Part shown: positions 26,847-35,439 of the stretch, piece after piece | Position numbering within the stretch: the first letter of the stretch is position 1 | Layout of the letters: every line of letters starts with the position of its first letter | Assembly: GCA_047777415.1 (NCBI GenBank) | Contig: JBKEEO010000002.1 | Coordinates: 682,001-746,000 of the forward strand | Length of the DNA: 64,000 nucleotides | Source: Caproicibacter sp047777415 | GTDB taxonomy: Bacteria > Bacillota > Clostridia > Oscillospirales > Acutalibacteraceae | Reading direction: 5' to 3' | Made by a program: the position numbers and the translations under genes | The notes under the pieces: model-generated | Seen by the model: only the letters and a program-made list of their open reading frames with translations | What the model was told of the DNA's origin: nothing | Database searches by the model: none

Positions 26847-27641
26847 TCACCAAACCTTTTCAATGAGTTCATCCACGATTCGTTTAGCAGACAAAAGTTC
26901 TTTCAATTCATTAAAATTTTTTCGGTAAACTTCAATAATTAAATCTCCATCAAACTGAAAGCCTTTCAGCATTTGTATCAAGGCAGGATAATCCATTGTC
27001 CCACTGCCTGGAAGAAGACAGTCAAAATTTGGTTTATTGTCATTTATATGTACATGTACGATTTTATCCCCCATGGCGTCACAGACTTCAAATGGATTTT
27101 TTCCGCCGCGAACGGCCTGTTTAATGTCCAGAACAAATGCACAATCCTGACCGCAGTATTGTTTCATTTTTACAATCAAATCTGCGTCGTTACTTATAAA
27201 TTGATTAACATTTTCCTGTGCAACTGTAACACCGAATGTTTGACCAACACGGTACAGCGTACTGTATCGCTTGAAATACTGTTCATCCAAAGCAGGGGAG
27301 CGTTTCAGGCTACGCTTACCATGCAGAACTAAGATATCTGCCCCGAGCAGATTGCAGACTTCAAAATAACGCTTATAAAACTCAAGGCCGTCTAAAAATC
27401 GCCGCTCATAATCTGAAAACAACAAAAAGCTTTCATACCCGGAGGTAAATGGGTGCAGCGATTTAACATGGCTGCCGGTATCCTCCATCTTTCGGCGAAG
27501 TTCCCTAACAAAATCCGGTTTCATTTCGCTGAATGTATTAATAAAAAGCTCAAATTCGTGAAATTCTAATTGCAGCAGTGTCGTAAAAGCATCTTCCAAC
27601 AACATGGGATACAGACAAGCCGTAGAAATGCCGGCCTTCAT
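26847..27641 (-). CDS. Sugar phosphate isomerase/epimerase-like TIM-barrel protein
   Basis: 264-residue protein of the xylose isomerase-like (AP_endonuc_2) superfamily. Likely metal ligands are seen in VAQENVN (near 142), VLDIKQ, HVHINDN and LIIEVYR, the usual Glu-Asp-His-Glu set. Substrate unknown; relatives act on keto-sugars, inositols or as endonuclease IV, and the short length and motif set favour the isomerase/epimerase group. The start ATG follows GAGAGGTG. It is monocistronic with its own promoter and diverges from the small helical gene at 27716. Confidence 0.85.
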   Translation of the reverse strand: MKAGISTACLYPMLLEDAFTTLLQLEFHEFELFINTFSEMKPDFVRELRRKMEDTGSHVKSLHPFTSGYESFLLFSDYERRFLDGLEFYKRYFEVCNLLGADILVLHGKRSLKRSPALDEQYFKRYSTLYRVGQTFGVTVAQENVNQFISNDADLIVKMKQYCGQDCAFVLDIKQAVRGGKNPFEVCDAMGDKIVHVHINDNKPNFDCLLPGSGTMDYPALIQMLKGFQFDGDLIIEVYRKNFNELKELLSAKRIVDELIEKVW

Positions 27642-27658
27642 AAAATCACCTCTCAGAC

Positions 27659-27687
27659 ATTATATTCCTGCCAAACGGAAAAGTCCA
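27659..27687 (-). promoter_or_regulatory. Promoter of the TIM-barrel gene
   Basis: TGGACT (27682-27687) and TATAAT (27659-27664) with 17 bases between, minus strand, 18 bases before the start codon, so the untranslated leader is very short. Confidence 0.55.
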
Positions 27688-27715
27688 GAAGCAGAGAGAG
27701 GAAAGGAGAATTACC

Positions 27716-28153
27716 ATGCAAAATGGCAAAACAGAACACTTTCTTGCAGGCAAGCTGTTTTGGGTTTCTCGTCTTAGTATGGAAGCAGCGGAGCAAATCA
27801 TGCCAATGATTCGTGATGAAACAATGAAGCTTCAGGTAAGCCGTCAGCTGGAAACATACCGAACCATTGCTGCGCGGTCGGCAGAAATCCTGCAAAAATA
27901 TGGGCTGGATCCCGTCGAGAAAGCGGGTTTAATGGATTGGTTGCTTCGAAAATCCATCGAAATGGATACCTCATGGAATCAAAGCACCTCGCACCTAGCC
28001 AAAATCGCAATTCACTGCACAGATGCCGCAATGAATAACCTTATAAAGACCATAAACAAAACTGCAGCTGATGATCTGGAAATTAATATACTTGCGGAAA
28101 AGTATTTGGATGAAGGACAAAAGGACATTGAATTTTTGAAAAAGTACATTTAG
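27716..28153 (+). CDS. Uncharacterised helical protein
   Basis: I do not recognise this 145-residue protein. It has no signal peptide or membrane segment and reads as four to five amphipathic helices (residues about 5-30, 35-62, 68-88, 92-115 and 118-145), like a ferritin- or DinB-type bundle, but no clear metal-binding EExxH or three-histidine set is present. It begins with MQNGKTEHFLAGKLFWVSRL. The start has AAAGGAG seven bases upstream, so it is very likely translated. It diverges from the TIM-barrel gene and precedes the ABC-F gene, which has its own promoter. Confidence 0.8.
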   Translation: MQNGKTEHFLAGKLFWVSRLSMEAAEQIMPMIRDETMKLQVSRQLETYRTIAARSAEILQKYGLDPVEKAGLMDWLLRKSIEMDTSWNQSTSHLAKIAIHCTDAAMNNLIKTINKTAADDLEINILAEKYLDEGQKDIEFLKKYI

Positions 28154-28173
28154 GATAGGCATATTTTGTTTGC

Positions 28174-28202
28174 TTGATTTCAAACAGCAATTTCGTTATA
28201 AT
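28174..28202 (+). promoter_or_regulatory. Promoter of the ABC-F gene
   Basis: TTGATT (28174-28179) and TATAAT (28197-28202) with a 17-base spacer. The expected transcript has a leader of about 60 bases. Confidence 0.75.
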
Positions 28203-28268
28203 GATTGGAACGGAAAGCAAAAGTTCCATACTTTCTGCAATGGAGCAATACATATAGAAGGGTTCTGT

Positions 28269-30173
28269 ATGGGGTTAATAAGCGTTGGTAATTTGGCAAA
28301 ATCGTTCGGAACTCAAACCGTTCTGAACGGAGTTTCTTTTGAAATACAGGAAAATGATCACATCGGTCTGATCGGCGGTAACGGTTCTGGCAAAACCACA
28401 CTGCTCAAATTGTTAACAGGAGAACTGTTTCCTGATTCGGGAACCATTTCCGTTGCGGGAAAAACAACAATCGGCTATATGGAACAGCATGTATGCCGAG
28501 ATCTTGAACGAAGTGCTTTGGATGAAGTATTGACTGTTTTTTCCCCTCTTCTTGCTCTGGAACAAAAGCTGGAAGAAATCGGGCAGATTCTTCGCAGCGG
28601 TCTTTCTGAAAACATTGATGCTGTTGTAGAGCAGCAGACCCTTCTGAATGAAAAATTTATTGCGGATGGTGGACTGACTTTTCGCAGCCGCGCCCGCTCT
28701 GCTTTGCTTGGCCTTGGTTTTAAAGAGGAAGAAACATCCACACCCGTTGGTAAATTAAGTGGTGGACAAAGAGCAAAACTGCAGCTAGCGAAACTTTTGC
28801 TCAGTGATGCCAACCTAATGTTGCTTGACGAACCAACAAACCATCTTGATTTATCATCCGTAGACTGGCTGGAAGAATTCCTCCGTTCTTCCAAAGCGGC
28901 TTTTTTGGTCATTTCGCATGACCGTTATTTTTTGGACAGGGTGACAAATCGCACCTTTGAATTAACAAATCACAAGCTAAACCTTTACAAAGGAAATTAT
29001 ACTGCTTATTTGTCACAGAAAGAAAACAAAGAACTTACTTTAAAACGCAAGTATGAAAACACACAAAAAGAAATCAGCCGACTAGAGGGAATCGTTGAGC
29101 AGCAGCGCCGTTGGAACAGAGAAAAAAATATCAAAACCGCTGAAAGCAAAGAGAAAATGATCGCCCGGTTAAAGCAAACACTGGTAAAACCGGAAGCACA
29201 GCAAAACACGCTCCATTTTCATTTTGGCGTCGATGTCCGCAGCGGAAACGATGTCCTTGCAGTAAAGGATCTTTCACTTTCTTTTGGGCAAAAGCATCTA
29301 TTTCAAAATGTTTCATTCCAGATTACACGCGGCGACAGAGTCTTTTTGATTGGACCAAATGGCTGCGGTAAAACATCTCTTTTTAAAATCCTTCTTGGTA
29401 AAATTAGACCCGACAGTGGCAGTTATCGCTTGGGTACGGGTGTCAAAATAGGGTATTATGACCAACTTCAAACAGGATTGCGTCCCGAAAAGCGTGTCAT
29501 CGATGAAATCTGGGATTATTATCCTCATATGACGGAAACGCAGATTCGAAATGCACTTGCAGTTTTTCTGTTTCAGGGAGACGATGTTTTTAAGCAGGTT
29601 AGCTCACTCAGCGGCGGCGAAAGGGCAAGAATTCTATTACTTCGGCTGATGCTTTCCCGTGACAATTTCCTCCTCCTCGATGAACCGACCAATCATCTGG
29701 ATCTTCCATCCTGCGAGGCACTGGAAAATGCACTCAAGGATTACGAAGGAACTCTTCTGGTTATTTCACACGACCGATATTTCATCAATAAAATTGCAAA
29801 TCGCATCTATGCTTTAAAAAAGGATGGTCTAGAGAACTGCGGCGCAAATTATGCGGAATACCTGGAAAAGCAAAAAAATGAGCAGGCTAAAATGCCTACT
29901 CATAAAATGCACAAAGAAAATGATTATATCAACAGAAAGAAACAAGCATCCGCTTTGCGTAAACGAAAAGCAGCGATTTTAAGGCTGGAACAGCAAATTG
30001 AACGAAATGAATCGGCAATTGCAGAATTGGAAGAAAAGTTGTGTGACCCGTCAACTGCAAGTGATTATCAGGCGGCAATGGAACTGTCAGACAAAATCGA
30101 CGCGCTGAAAGCTGAAACTGAAAATCTCTTTTTGGAATGGAGTGAACTTTCCGAAAAGCAGGAGAATGCATAA
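28269..30173 (+). CDS. ABC-F family ATPase
   Basis: Soluble twin-ATPase acting on the ribosome, not a transporter: no membrane segments. I chose the ATG at 28269 (634 residues) with GAAGGG upstream; the longer frame to 28170 would cover the promoter. Domain 1 has GGNGSGKTT, LSGGQRAKLQLA and LLDEPTNHLD; a charged linker (about residues 240-310, RLEGIVEQQRRWNREKNIKT) follows; domain 2 has GPNGCGKTS, LSGGERARILLL and LLDEPTNHLD; a C-terminal coiled coil (about 545-634) resembles the Uup/YdiF group. Housekeeping translation factor or antibiotic-resistance type cannot be separated by sequence alone. Confidence 0.93.
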   Translation: MGLISVGNLAKSFGTQTVLNGVSFEIQENDHIGLIGGNGSGKTTLLKLLTGELFPDSGTISVAGKTTIGYMEQHVCRDLERSALDEVLTVFSPLLALEQKLEEIGQILRSGLSENIDAVVEQQTLLNEKFIADGGLTFRSRARSALLGLGFKEEETSTPVGKLSGGQRAKLQLAKLLLSDANLMLLDEPTNHLDLSSVDWLEEFLRSSKAAFLVISHDRYFLDRVTNRTFELTNHKLNLYKGNYTAYLSQKENKELTLKRKYENTQKEISRLEGIVEQQRRWNREKNIKTAESKEKMIARLKQTLVKPEAQQNTLHFHFGVDVRSGNDVLAVKDLSLSFGQKHLFQNVSFQITRGDRVFLIGPNGCGKTSLFKILLGKIRPDSGSYRLGTGVKIGYYDQLQTGLRPEKRVIDEIWDYYPHMTETQIRNALAVFLFQGDDVFKQVSSLSGGERARILLLRLMLSRDNFLLLDEPTNHLDLPSCEALENALKDYEGTLLVISHDRYFINKIANRIYALKKDGLENCGANYAEYLEKQKNEQAKMPTHKMHKENDYINRKKQASALRKRKAAILRLEQQIERNESAIAELEEKLCDPSTASDYQAAMELSDKIDALKAETENLFLEWSELSEKQENA

Positions 30174-30206
30174 AAAAAGCAGCGTTGATCTTTTCAGACG
30201 CGCTGC
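30172..30206 (-). terminator. Terminator of the HPr-like gene
   Basis: GCAGCG (30179-30184) pairs with CGCTGC (30201-30206); on the minus strand the stem is followed by seven T. It overlaps the stop codon of the convergent ABC-F gene. Confidence 0.75.
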
Positions 30207-30215
30207 AACTTATGT

Positions 30216-30464
30216 TTACGATCTTACCGCTACGGGATCACACTGAAACTGCTGTAACTGTTTAATAAAACTATCCGCATTGTCGCTTTCAACTTCAATT
30301 TTCAGTGGCTTGGACAAATCGAGACTAAAAATTCCCATGATTGATTTTGCATCGATTTTGTATTTATCGGTAACAAGATTAATCGGAAAATTATAACTGT
30401 TTGTCAATGTCACAAATTTTTTCACTGCTTCAATGCTGGAAAGAAGAATCGAAGTCGTGTACAT
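30216..30464 (-). CDS. HPr-like protein lacking the phosphorylatable histidine
   Basis: 82-residue protein with the HPr fold signature KSIMGIFSLDLSKPLKIEV around residues 40-58, where Ser41 matches the regulatory Ser46 of PTS HPr. The region that should carry GIHARPA reads SSIEAVKKFVTLTN, so His15 is absent and PEP-dependent phosphotransfer is not possible. Such proteins are common in Clostridia and are often annotated as HPr family. A regulatory role is plausible but unproven. The start has GGGAGG and the gene has its own promoter and terminator. Confidence 0.85.
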   Translation of the reverse strand: MYTTSILLSSIEAVKKFVTLTNSYNFPINLVTDKYKIDAKSIMGIFSLDLSKPLKIEVESDNADSFIKQLQQFQCDPVAVRS

Positions 30465-30496
30465 ACAGTTACCTCCCTGGTTTATTTATCTCTACA

Positions 30497-30525
30497 AATA
30501 TATCTCAAATTATCAAGAAGGTCAA
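30497..30525 (-). promoter_or_regulatory. Promoter of the HPr-like gene
   Basis: TTGACC (30520-30525) and TATATT (30497-30502), 17-base spacer, minus strand. Strong match, suggesting good expression. The divergent mtaB promoter could not be placed with confidence in 30526-30593. Confidence 0.75.
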
Positions 30526-30593
30526 TGTTCATATTGCCTATAGTTTTTTCACTATAGCAAAACAAAATATCTATTTTTATAAAAGGTGTACAA

Positions 30594-31886
30594 ATGAAAG
30601 TATCTGTAATTACACTAGGATGTAAAGTAAATCAATACGAATCGCAAGTTTTGCTCAACCGTCTGCAGTCGGCCGGTTTTACTGCTTGTGACCCATCAGA
30701 GGAAAGCGATGTAGTCATTCTAAATACCTGCACCGTAACATCCACAAGCGACCGTAAGGCCCGTCAATTATTGCACCGGGTACGCAGACAAAATCCAAAA
30801 GCGGTATTGGTTGTAACGGGTTGTCTTCCGCAGGCGTTTCCTGAGGCGGCGAACAAACAACTTGCCGAGGCTGATATTGTCCTTGGTAATTCCAATCGCT
30901 CTTCCCTTCTGACCGACATCGAAAGATTTCTGGCAACCCGGCAAAGAATTGTTGACATTGTACCCCACACATCCGGAGAACCGTTTGAACCCATGAGCAC
31001 GGATCGATTTTTTGAACGGACACGTGCTTTTTTAAAAATTGAGGACGGCTGCAATCGATACTGTTCCTACTGCATCATCCCTTATGCGCGCGGTCCGGTA
31101 AGGTCTAAGCCTCTGGATGATTTAAAACGCGAATTAGAGCAAATCGCTGCAAAAGGTTATCCAGAAGTAGTGTTAACCGGTATCAATCTTTCCTCATATG
31201 GTCAGGAACTGGGCCTGACACTCTGTGACGCTGTGGAAGCGGCCTGTGCCGTGGAAAAAATTCAGCGCGTCAGGCTGGGGTCCTTGGAACCTGAACGGCT
31301 GGATGAGGAAGTGATTGCGCGGCTGAAACGCCAGAAAAAACTCTGTCCTCAGTTCCATCTTTCCCTGCAAAGCGGATGTGATGAAACTTTAAAACGCATG
31401 AACCGTCATTACAATACCGAAGAATACCGAAGAATTGTCCATAATTTGCGCCAAGCATTCAACAATGCTGCCATTACAACTGATATTATGGTTGGTTTTC
31501 CGGGCGAAACGGAAGAGGAATTTGAAAAATCAAAAGCATTTCTTGAGGAAATTCAGTTTGCAAAAGCTCATGTCTTCTCTTATTCGCGGCGTCCCGGCAC
31601 CGTTGCAGACCAATCTCCGGAGCAAGTGGATCCGAAAGTCAAAGAAGAGCGAAGCCATCGTATGATCGATGCGGCCCGAAAAACACGAGCCGCTTTTCTG
31701 CAAAGCCAATGCGGACTGACAGAGTTTGTTTTGTTCGAACAAAAAAGTGCCACAGGTGTTTATGAAGGCTATACGACAAATTACACGCCTGTGAAAACAC
31801 ACAGCGCCGAAGATCTTTGCGGAAAAATTTTGCCGGTACACATCACAGCAGCAACGGATGACTTCTGCCTAGGTGAACTTGTTTAA
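30594..31886 (+). CDS. mtaB: tRNA t6A37 methylthiotransferase MtaB
   Basis: Radical SAM enzyme that converts t6A37 to ms2t6A37 in tRNA. The 430-residue protein has the N-terminal UPF0004 domain with three cluster cysteines (LGCKVNQYES, LNTCTVTS, TGCLPQ), the radical SAM motif CNRYCSYC near residue 152, and a C-terminal TRAM-like region. The GCKVNQYES start and length favour MtaB (e-MtaB/YqeV) over MiaB. The start lies after AAAGGTG. The stop codon overlaps that of the convergent gene at 31883. Confidence 0.94.
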   Translation: MKVSVITLGCKVNQYESQVLLNRLQSAGFTACDPSEESDVVILNTCTVTSTSDRKARQLLHRVRRQNPKAVLVVTGCLPQAFPEAANKQLAEADIVLGNSNRSSLLTDIERFLATRQRIVDIVPHTSGEPFEPMSTDRFFERTRAFLKIEDGCNRYCSYCIIPYARGPVRSKPLDDLKRELEQIAAKGYPEVVLTGINLSSYGQELGLTLCDAVEAACAVEKIQRVRLGSLEPERLDEEVIARLKRQKKLCPQFHLSLQSGCDETLKRMNRHYNTEEYRRIVHNLRQAFNNAAITTDIMVGFPGETEEEFEKSKAFLEEIQFAKAHVFSYSRRPGTVADQSPEQVDPKVKEERSHRMIDAARKTRAAFLQSQCGLTEFVLFEQKSATGVYEGYTTNYTPVKTHSAEDLCGKILPVHITAATDDFCLGELV

Positions 31887-33160
31887 GATACATTTTTTAA
31901 GACTTTCATAACATTCTGAACCTCTTGCTTCGTCTGGTCTGTATCTAAATAATCCGCGGAATAAAACATGAAACCATCGCAGGAGATTTCGCGTCCAAAT
32001 TTCACTTGGGTAGCCAAAATATTGCTGGAGTTTTTCCATGTTCCGCTGTCCGTTTCTGACCCGGCTTTATAAACAGCAAGTCCAAAATACAGCTTTACAT
32101 TTTGATTTGTAACCATTTCTCGCCATGTCTTTGCTGCTGTATCGAAGGGCAAAACCGGATTTTCAAAATTTACATAAAGCTGTGGACAAATGTAATCTAC
32201 ATACCCGGAAACGGAACACCACTCGGTTACGTTCGCGCCCATTGCTAAATCATTCTGTATGTTTCCCTGCGGTGCAATTCCAAATTGCAGTGACGGTCTG
32301 ACTGATTTTATCTCTTGGTAAACGAGCGATACCATCGCGCTGATATTGGCACGTCTCCAGTCGGAAAGACTCATTGGCGTACCAGTTTGCTCTGCAGTTT
32401 TGCAATAAGCATCATAAGCTGTCTGATCAAATGAGGAATCCTGCGTTGGGTAAAAATAGTCGTCAAACTGAATTCCATCCACATCATATTTCTCAGCAAT
32501 TTCTTTAGCTCCGTCTGCTATCAATTTTCTAACTTCGGCATAGGCCGGGTTAAAATACTTTCCATTTTGAAAATCTACAACCCAGTCGGCTTTTTCGGGG
32601 GCATTTTTCCATGTATTATAGATGTTTCCCACCGCAAGAATGGATGGAGTATTTGAAATTTGAATCCGTAACGGGTTGATCCATGCGTGGATTTTCAGCC
32701 CTTCTTGATGACAAATCTTTACCATGTCCGCTAACGGATCATACCCGGGATTCACCCCCTGCGTACCTCCTACCACATGGCTCCATGGGAAATAGGAGGA
32801 TGGATATAAAGCATCCGCAAATGGCCGAACTTGAACAATCAGTGTATTCATGCCACATTTTTTAGCATTGTTGACAATCGTATTAAATTTCTTTAAAAAT
32901 CCCTGTTCGCTCCTGTCATCTTCACGGCTCATATTTAAGCTAAGATACGGAACCCAAACAGCCCTCATTTCATCATCTACTTCTGTAACTCGAATCGTGG
33001 ACGAAACACCAACTGCACTGGTTGCAGAATTTAATTTCACTGATGCTGTTTGTGCGGGTGGGCTGCGATTAAAATTGACTGCCATTGTAATGGCGATAAC
33101 AACTATAAGTACGAATATACAAACAATCATGCTATGCCTGTGAAACAATTTGACTACCAT
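31883..33160 (-). CDS. Membrane-anchored GH10-like glycosyl hydrolase (DUF187)
   Basis: 425-residue protein with an N-terminal membrane or signal segment (CIFVLIVVIAITMAV, residues about 11-27) and then a GHL10/DUF187 (beta/alpha)8 barrel. Family motifs include EMRAVWVPYLS, NTLIVQVRPFADALYPS, LKIHAWINPLRI, VDGIQFDDYFYPT and DYICPQLYVNF. Relatives are thought to act on the cell surface or on peptidoglycan-linked glycans; substrate unknown. I chose the ATG at 33160 with GGAAAGG upstream; two further ATGs lie upstream in frame. It appears monocistronic and diverges from the zinc-ribbon gene. Confidence 0.88.
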   Translation of the reverse strand: MVVKLFHRHSMIVCIFVLIVVIAITMAVNFNRSPPAQTASVKLNSATSAVGVSSTIRVTEVDDEMRAVWVPYLSLNMSREDDRSEQGFLKKFNTIVNNAKKCGMNTLIVQVRPFADALYPSSYFPWSHVVGGTQGVNPGYDPLADMVKICHQEGLKIHAWINPLRIQISNTPSILAVGNIYNTWKNAPEKADWVVDFQNGKYFNPAYAEVRKLIADGAKEIAEKYDVDGIQFDDYFYPTQDSSFDQTAYDAYCKTAEQTGTPMSLSDWRRANISAMVSLVYQEIKSVRPSLQFGIAPQGNIQNDLAMGANVTEWCSVSGYVDYICPQLYVNFENPVLPFDTAAKTWREMVTNQNVKLYFGLAVYKAGSETDSGTWKNSSNILATQVKFGREISCDGFMFYSADYLDTDQTKQEVQNVMKVLKNVS

Positions 33161-33238
33161 TTTTTTCATCCTTTCCAACAGAAACATCATTTTGCAAAAG
33201 GCCGCTTGTTATAAAATTCATTTTCAGAGGTGGAAAAA

Positions 33239-33604
33239 ATGTTTTTTATCATCGGAATTACCAGTTCAACGACAGAGATTGGTATGCGACGCTTTGTTTA
33301 TTTCCCGTGCTGTTCTCTGCGGGGGAATAGTGCGCTTGTAACCTGCGCTTATCAACAGTTCACCTTTTTCTTTTTGCCTCTGTTCCGGTTTGGAAAAAGA
33401 TATTTTGTATCCTGCCCAAACTGCGGCGCTGTTTACGAAATAAACCGAGATGAAGGCAAACGAATTGAACACGACGCCGAAGCTCAAATCAACCCGGACC
33501 AGATGTTTCGAGTATCGGGACGAGCCGCAAGATTCTGTCCCAATTGCGGTGCACGAGTCAATCCGGGAAGCAGTTTTTGCCCATACTGTGGTACAAGGCT
33601 GTAA
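33239..33604 (+). CDS. Small zinc-ribbon protein
   Basis: 121-residue protein of a family common in Clostridia. The N-terminal part (MFFIIGITSSTTEIGMRRF) leads to a hydrophobic stretch (FTFFFLPLFRFGKRYFVSC) then CPNCG (near residue 62) and a C-terminal double ribbon CPNCGARVNPGSSFCPYCG. The early segment has only scattered cysteines (CCSL, TC), so the first zinc site of relatives may be degraded or different. I chose the ATG at 33239 with AGGTGG upstream; a GTG at 33230 is possible. Function unknown. Confidence 0.82.
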   Translation: MFFIIGITSSTTEIGMRRFVYFPCCSLRGNSALVTCAYQQFTFFFLPLFRFGKRYFVSCPNCGAVYEINRDEGKRIEHDAEAQINPDQMFRVSGRAARFCPNCGARVNPGSSFCPYCGTRL

Positions 33605-33625
33605 AAATTTTAGAAGGGGTAAATT

Positions 33626-33895
33626 GTGTCTGATTATATATATTGCATTAGTTACCTGATTATTATGAATTTTGTGGCAGCCGTTGTGACAATATTGGAC
33701 AAACACAGGGCAAAACGACATTTATGGCGTGTTTCGGAAAATAAACTTTTGCTACTTGCTTTGCTCGGCGGCTCCCCTGCGATGCTTTTGACCATGCTTT
33801 TCATTCACCACAAAACACGGCATGTAAAATTCATGGTGGGAATTCCAGTTATTTTCTTTTTGCAAATGTGTATATTTTTAAAATTTATGATATAA
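33626..33895 (+). CDS. DUF1294 family membrane protein
   Basis: 89-residue protein with three to four hydrophobic segments (residues about 3-22, 42-61, 70-88) and the DUF1294 motifs LDKHRAKRHLWRVSE, LLALLGGSPAMLLTM and HHKTRHVKF. The start is GTG with AGAAGGGG upstream. It follows the zinc-ribbon gene by 21 bases and is probably cotranscribed. Family function is unknown. Confidence 0.88.
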   Translation: MSDYIYCISYLIIMNFVAAVVTILDKHRAKRHLWRVSENKLLLLALLGGSPAMLLTMLFIHHKTRHVKFMVGIPVIFFLQMCIFLKFMI

Positions 33896-33916
33896 ATTAT
33901 TTCCTGTAAACTGTAA

Positions 33917-33966
33917 TAAAACAGGGGAAGGCCACGGACGAGTCCGCTTTGCTTTCCCCTTATGTT
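33917..33966. terminator. Bidirectional terminator between DUF1294 and MATE genes
   Basis: AGGGGAAAG-type arms (33923-33929 with 33953-33960) close a longer structure that has an inner CGGAC/GTCCG stem (33935-33946). A and T runs lie on both sides. It sits between two convergent genes. Confidence 0.7.
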
Positions 33967-33981
33967 TTATGATTTCTATTT

Positions 33982-35283
33982 TCATATCTTTTTTAAACTT
34001 AGCATCCAAAAACGGGAAACCAGAAAAAACAAAACTTCTGTGATAACGAAAGAAAGCCAAACACCATCTGTACCAAAAATCATGCTAAAAAACAAAACAA
34101 ACGGAACTAAAAATACACAACTGCGTAAAACCGATAAAAGCATAGCCGGCTTAGAACGAGAAACAGCGCTCAAAAAAGCGATGAATACAATATTTACCCC
34201 TGCAAAAAAATAACCTGTAAAATATATCTTTAGTCCAGAACCTGCAATCTCTGCAAGGATGTTGTTTCCCTCACTGTTAAAAATAGCAACAATGGGATCG
34301 GAAAAAAGAAACACGACTGCATACATTATAAACGCCAAAACAATGCATGTTATCGTTCCTAATCGTGAGATAGCTCTGATAGAACCGATATCTCCTTTGC
34401 CGTAATACTCGCTTGCTAAAGGCTGAATTCCTTGCGCAGCTCCCGTAAAGACAGCTGTGGCAATCAGGGCAATGTTCGCTATGATGCCATATGCTGCAAC
34501 CCCGGTATTCCCTGCAAGCTTTAAAATGACTAAATTGAATGTAAAAAGAGAAATTGCAGATGCAAGTTCTCCAATGAAAGAAGACAATCCAAGCAAAATA
34601 ATATCGACAAATTCGGAAATATGGATTTTAAACTTGCAAAGGTGAAATCCTTGTTTCTTCTGAATAAAATGTATGGATAACACACACAAGCTGATTATAG
34701 GTGAGAAACCAGTAGCCACTGCCGCACCTAAAATCCCCAGTGACAAAGGAAATATAAAAATATAGTCCAGAATAATGTTTGAAAAACTGCTGATTAACAT
34801 CGCAGCCATTGACAGTTTTGGATTATTATCATTCCGAATAAACGCCAGTAAAATGTTGTTCATGACAAAAAAAGGAGAAAATCCCAGTATTGTGGACAAA
34901 TACACTTTTGTAAGAGGTAAAGTGATTTCATCCGCGCCAAGAATCCTTGACAATGGTGTAGTAAAAAATATAGAGATGATTACAAAGACAAGAGCAACAA
35001 AGCCACCCATGATCAAGGAATGCATGTAAACGATGCTTTGCTTTTTCTGACTGCTGTCAGTCTTTAAAATAGAAAAGCGTGTTGCCCCGCCTATACCTAT
35101 CATCAATCCCAATCCCTGCAATATGCTGAAAAATGAAATGCTAAAGTTAAGCGCCGCCAGTCCATTTCTTCCTAACGCATCTGCAATAAAAAATGTATCC
35201 GCCAAAATATAACAGGAAAATCCAATCATTGCGATAATGTTAAAACTCACGTATTTTAAAAATCTTTTTGTTAGATGCTGCAT
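33982..35283 (-). CDS. MATE family efflux transporter
   Basis: 433-residue multidrug and toxin extrusion protein with about twelve membrane segments. It carries typical MATE features (VSFNIIAMIGFSCYILADTFFIADALGRNGLAALNFSISFFSILQGLGLMIGIGGAT in the first two segments, internal repeat in the second half beginning near residue 235). The start ATG follows TAGGAGG. A terminator-like hairpin ends 18 bases before the start (see separate entry). It is downstream of the isochorismatase-family gene. Substrate unknown. Confidence 0.92.
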   Translation of the reverse strand: MQHLTKRFLKYVSFNIIAMIGFSCYILADTFFIADALGRNGLAALNFSISFFSILQGLGLMIGIGGATRFSILKTDSSQKKQSIVYMHSLIMGGFVALVFVIISIFFTTPLSRILGADEITLPLTKVYLSTILGFSPFFVMNNILLAFIRNDNNPKLSMAAMLISSFSNIILDYIFIFPLSLGILGAAVATGFSPIISLCVLSIHFIQKKQGFHLCKFKIHISEFVDIILLGLSSFIGELASAISLFTFNLVILKLAGNTGVAAYGIIANIALIATAVFTGAAQGIQPLASEYYGKGDIGSIRAISRLGTITCIVLAFIMYAVVFLFSDPIVAIFNSEGNNILAEIAGSGLKIYFTGYFFAGVNIVFIAFLSAVSRSKPAMLLSVLRSCVFLVPFVLFFSMIFGTDGVWLSFVITEVLFFLVSRFWMLSLKKI

Positions 35284-35300
35284 GATACCTCCTAGGAGAC

Positions 35301-35352
35301 AAAAAGTGCCTAAACCATTCCTTCTAAGACCTAACGGAATGGAAAGGCACTT
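35301..35352 (-). promoter_or_regulatory. Leader terminator/attenuator of the MATE gene
   Basis: AAGTGCCT (35304-35311) pairs with AGGCACTT (35345-35352) and inside it CCATTCC (35315-35321) with GGAATGG (35336-35342), giving a two-part stem of 15 pairs. On the minus strand it is followed at once by TTTTT and then the MATE ribosome binding site. No promoter fits between hairpin and gene, so the MATE message must read through it. A -10-like TACAAT lies upstream (35392-35397). Confidence 0.65.
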
Positions 35353-35439
35353 CGATTATTTACCCGGTGGCAAATAACTTTAAACTGTTAAATTGTATTT
35401 AGTAAAAACCTTTGATAAAACACGCAATAGCTGGAAGGA

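Noticed and set aside
28170..28268. Extended N-terminus of the ABC-F protein
   Set aside because: It would overlap the TTGATT-17-TATAAT promoter and lacks family similarity; the ATG at 28269 has a ribosome binding site.
30536..30558. CTATAG repeats as an mtaB operator
   Set aside because: The two copies are short, AT-rich self-complementary hexamers, and could be chance promoter sequence.
33917..33966. Small ribozyme or riboswitch between DUF1294 and MATE genes
   Set aside because: The nested stems suggested structure, but the position between convergent genes and the flanking A/T runs fit a bidirectional terminator.
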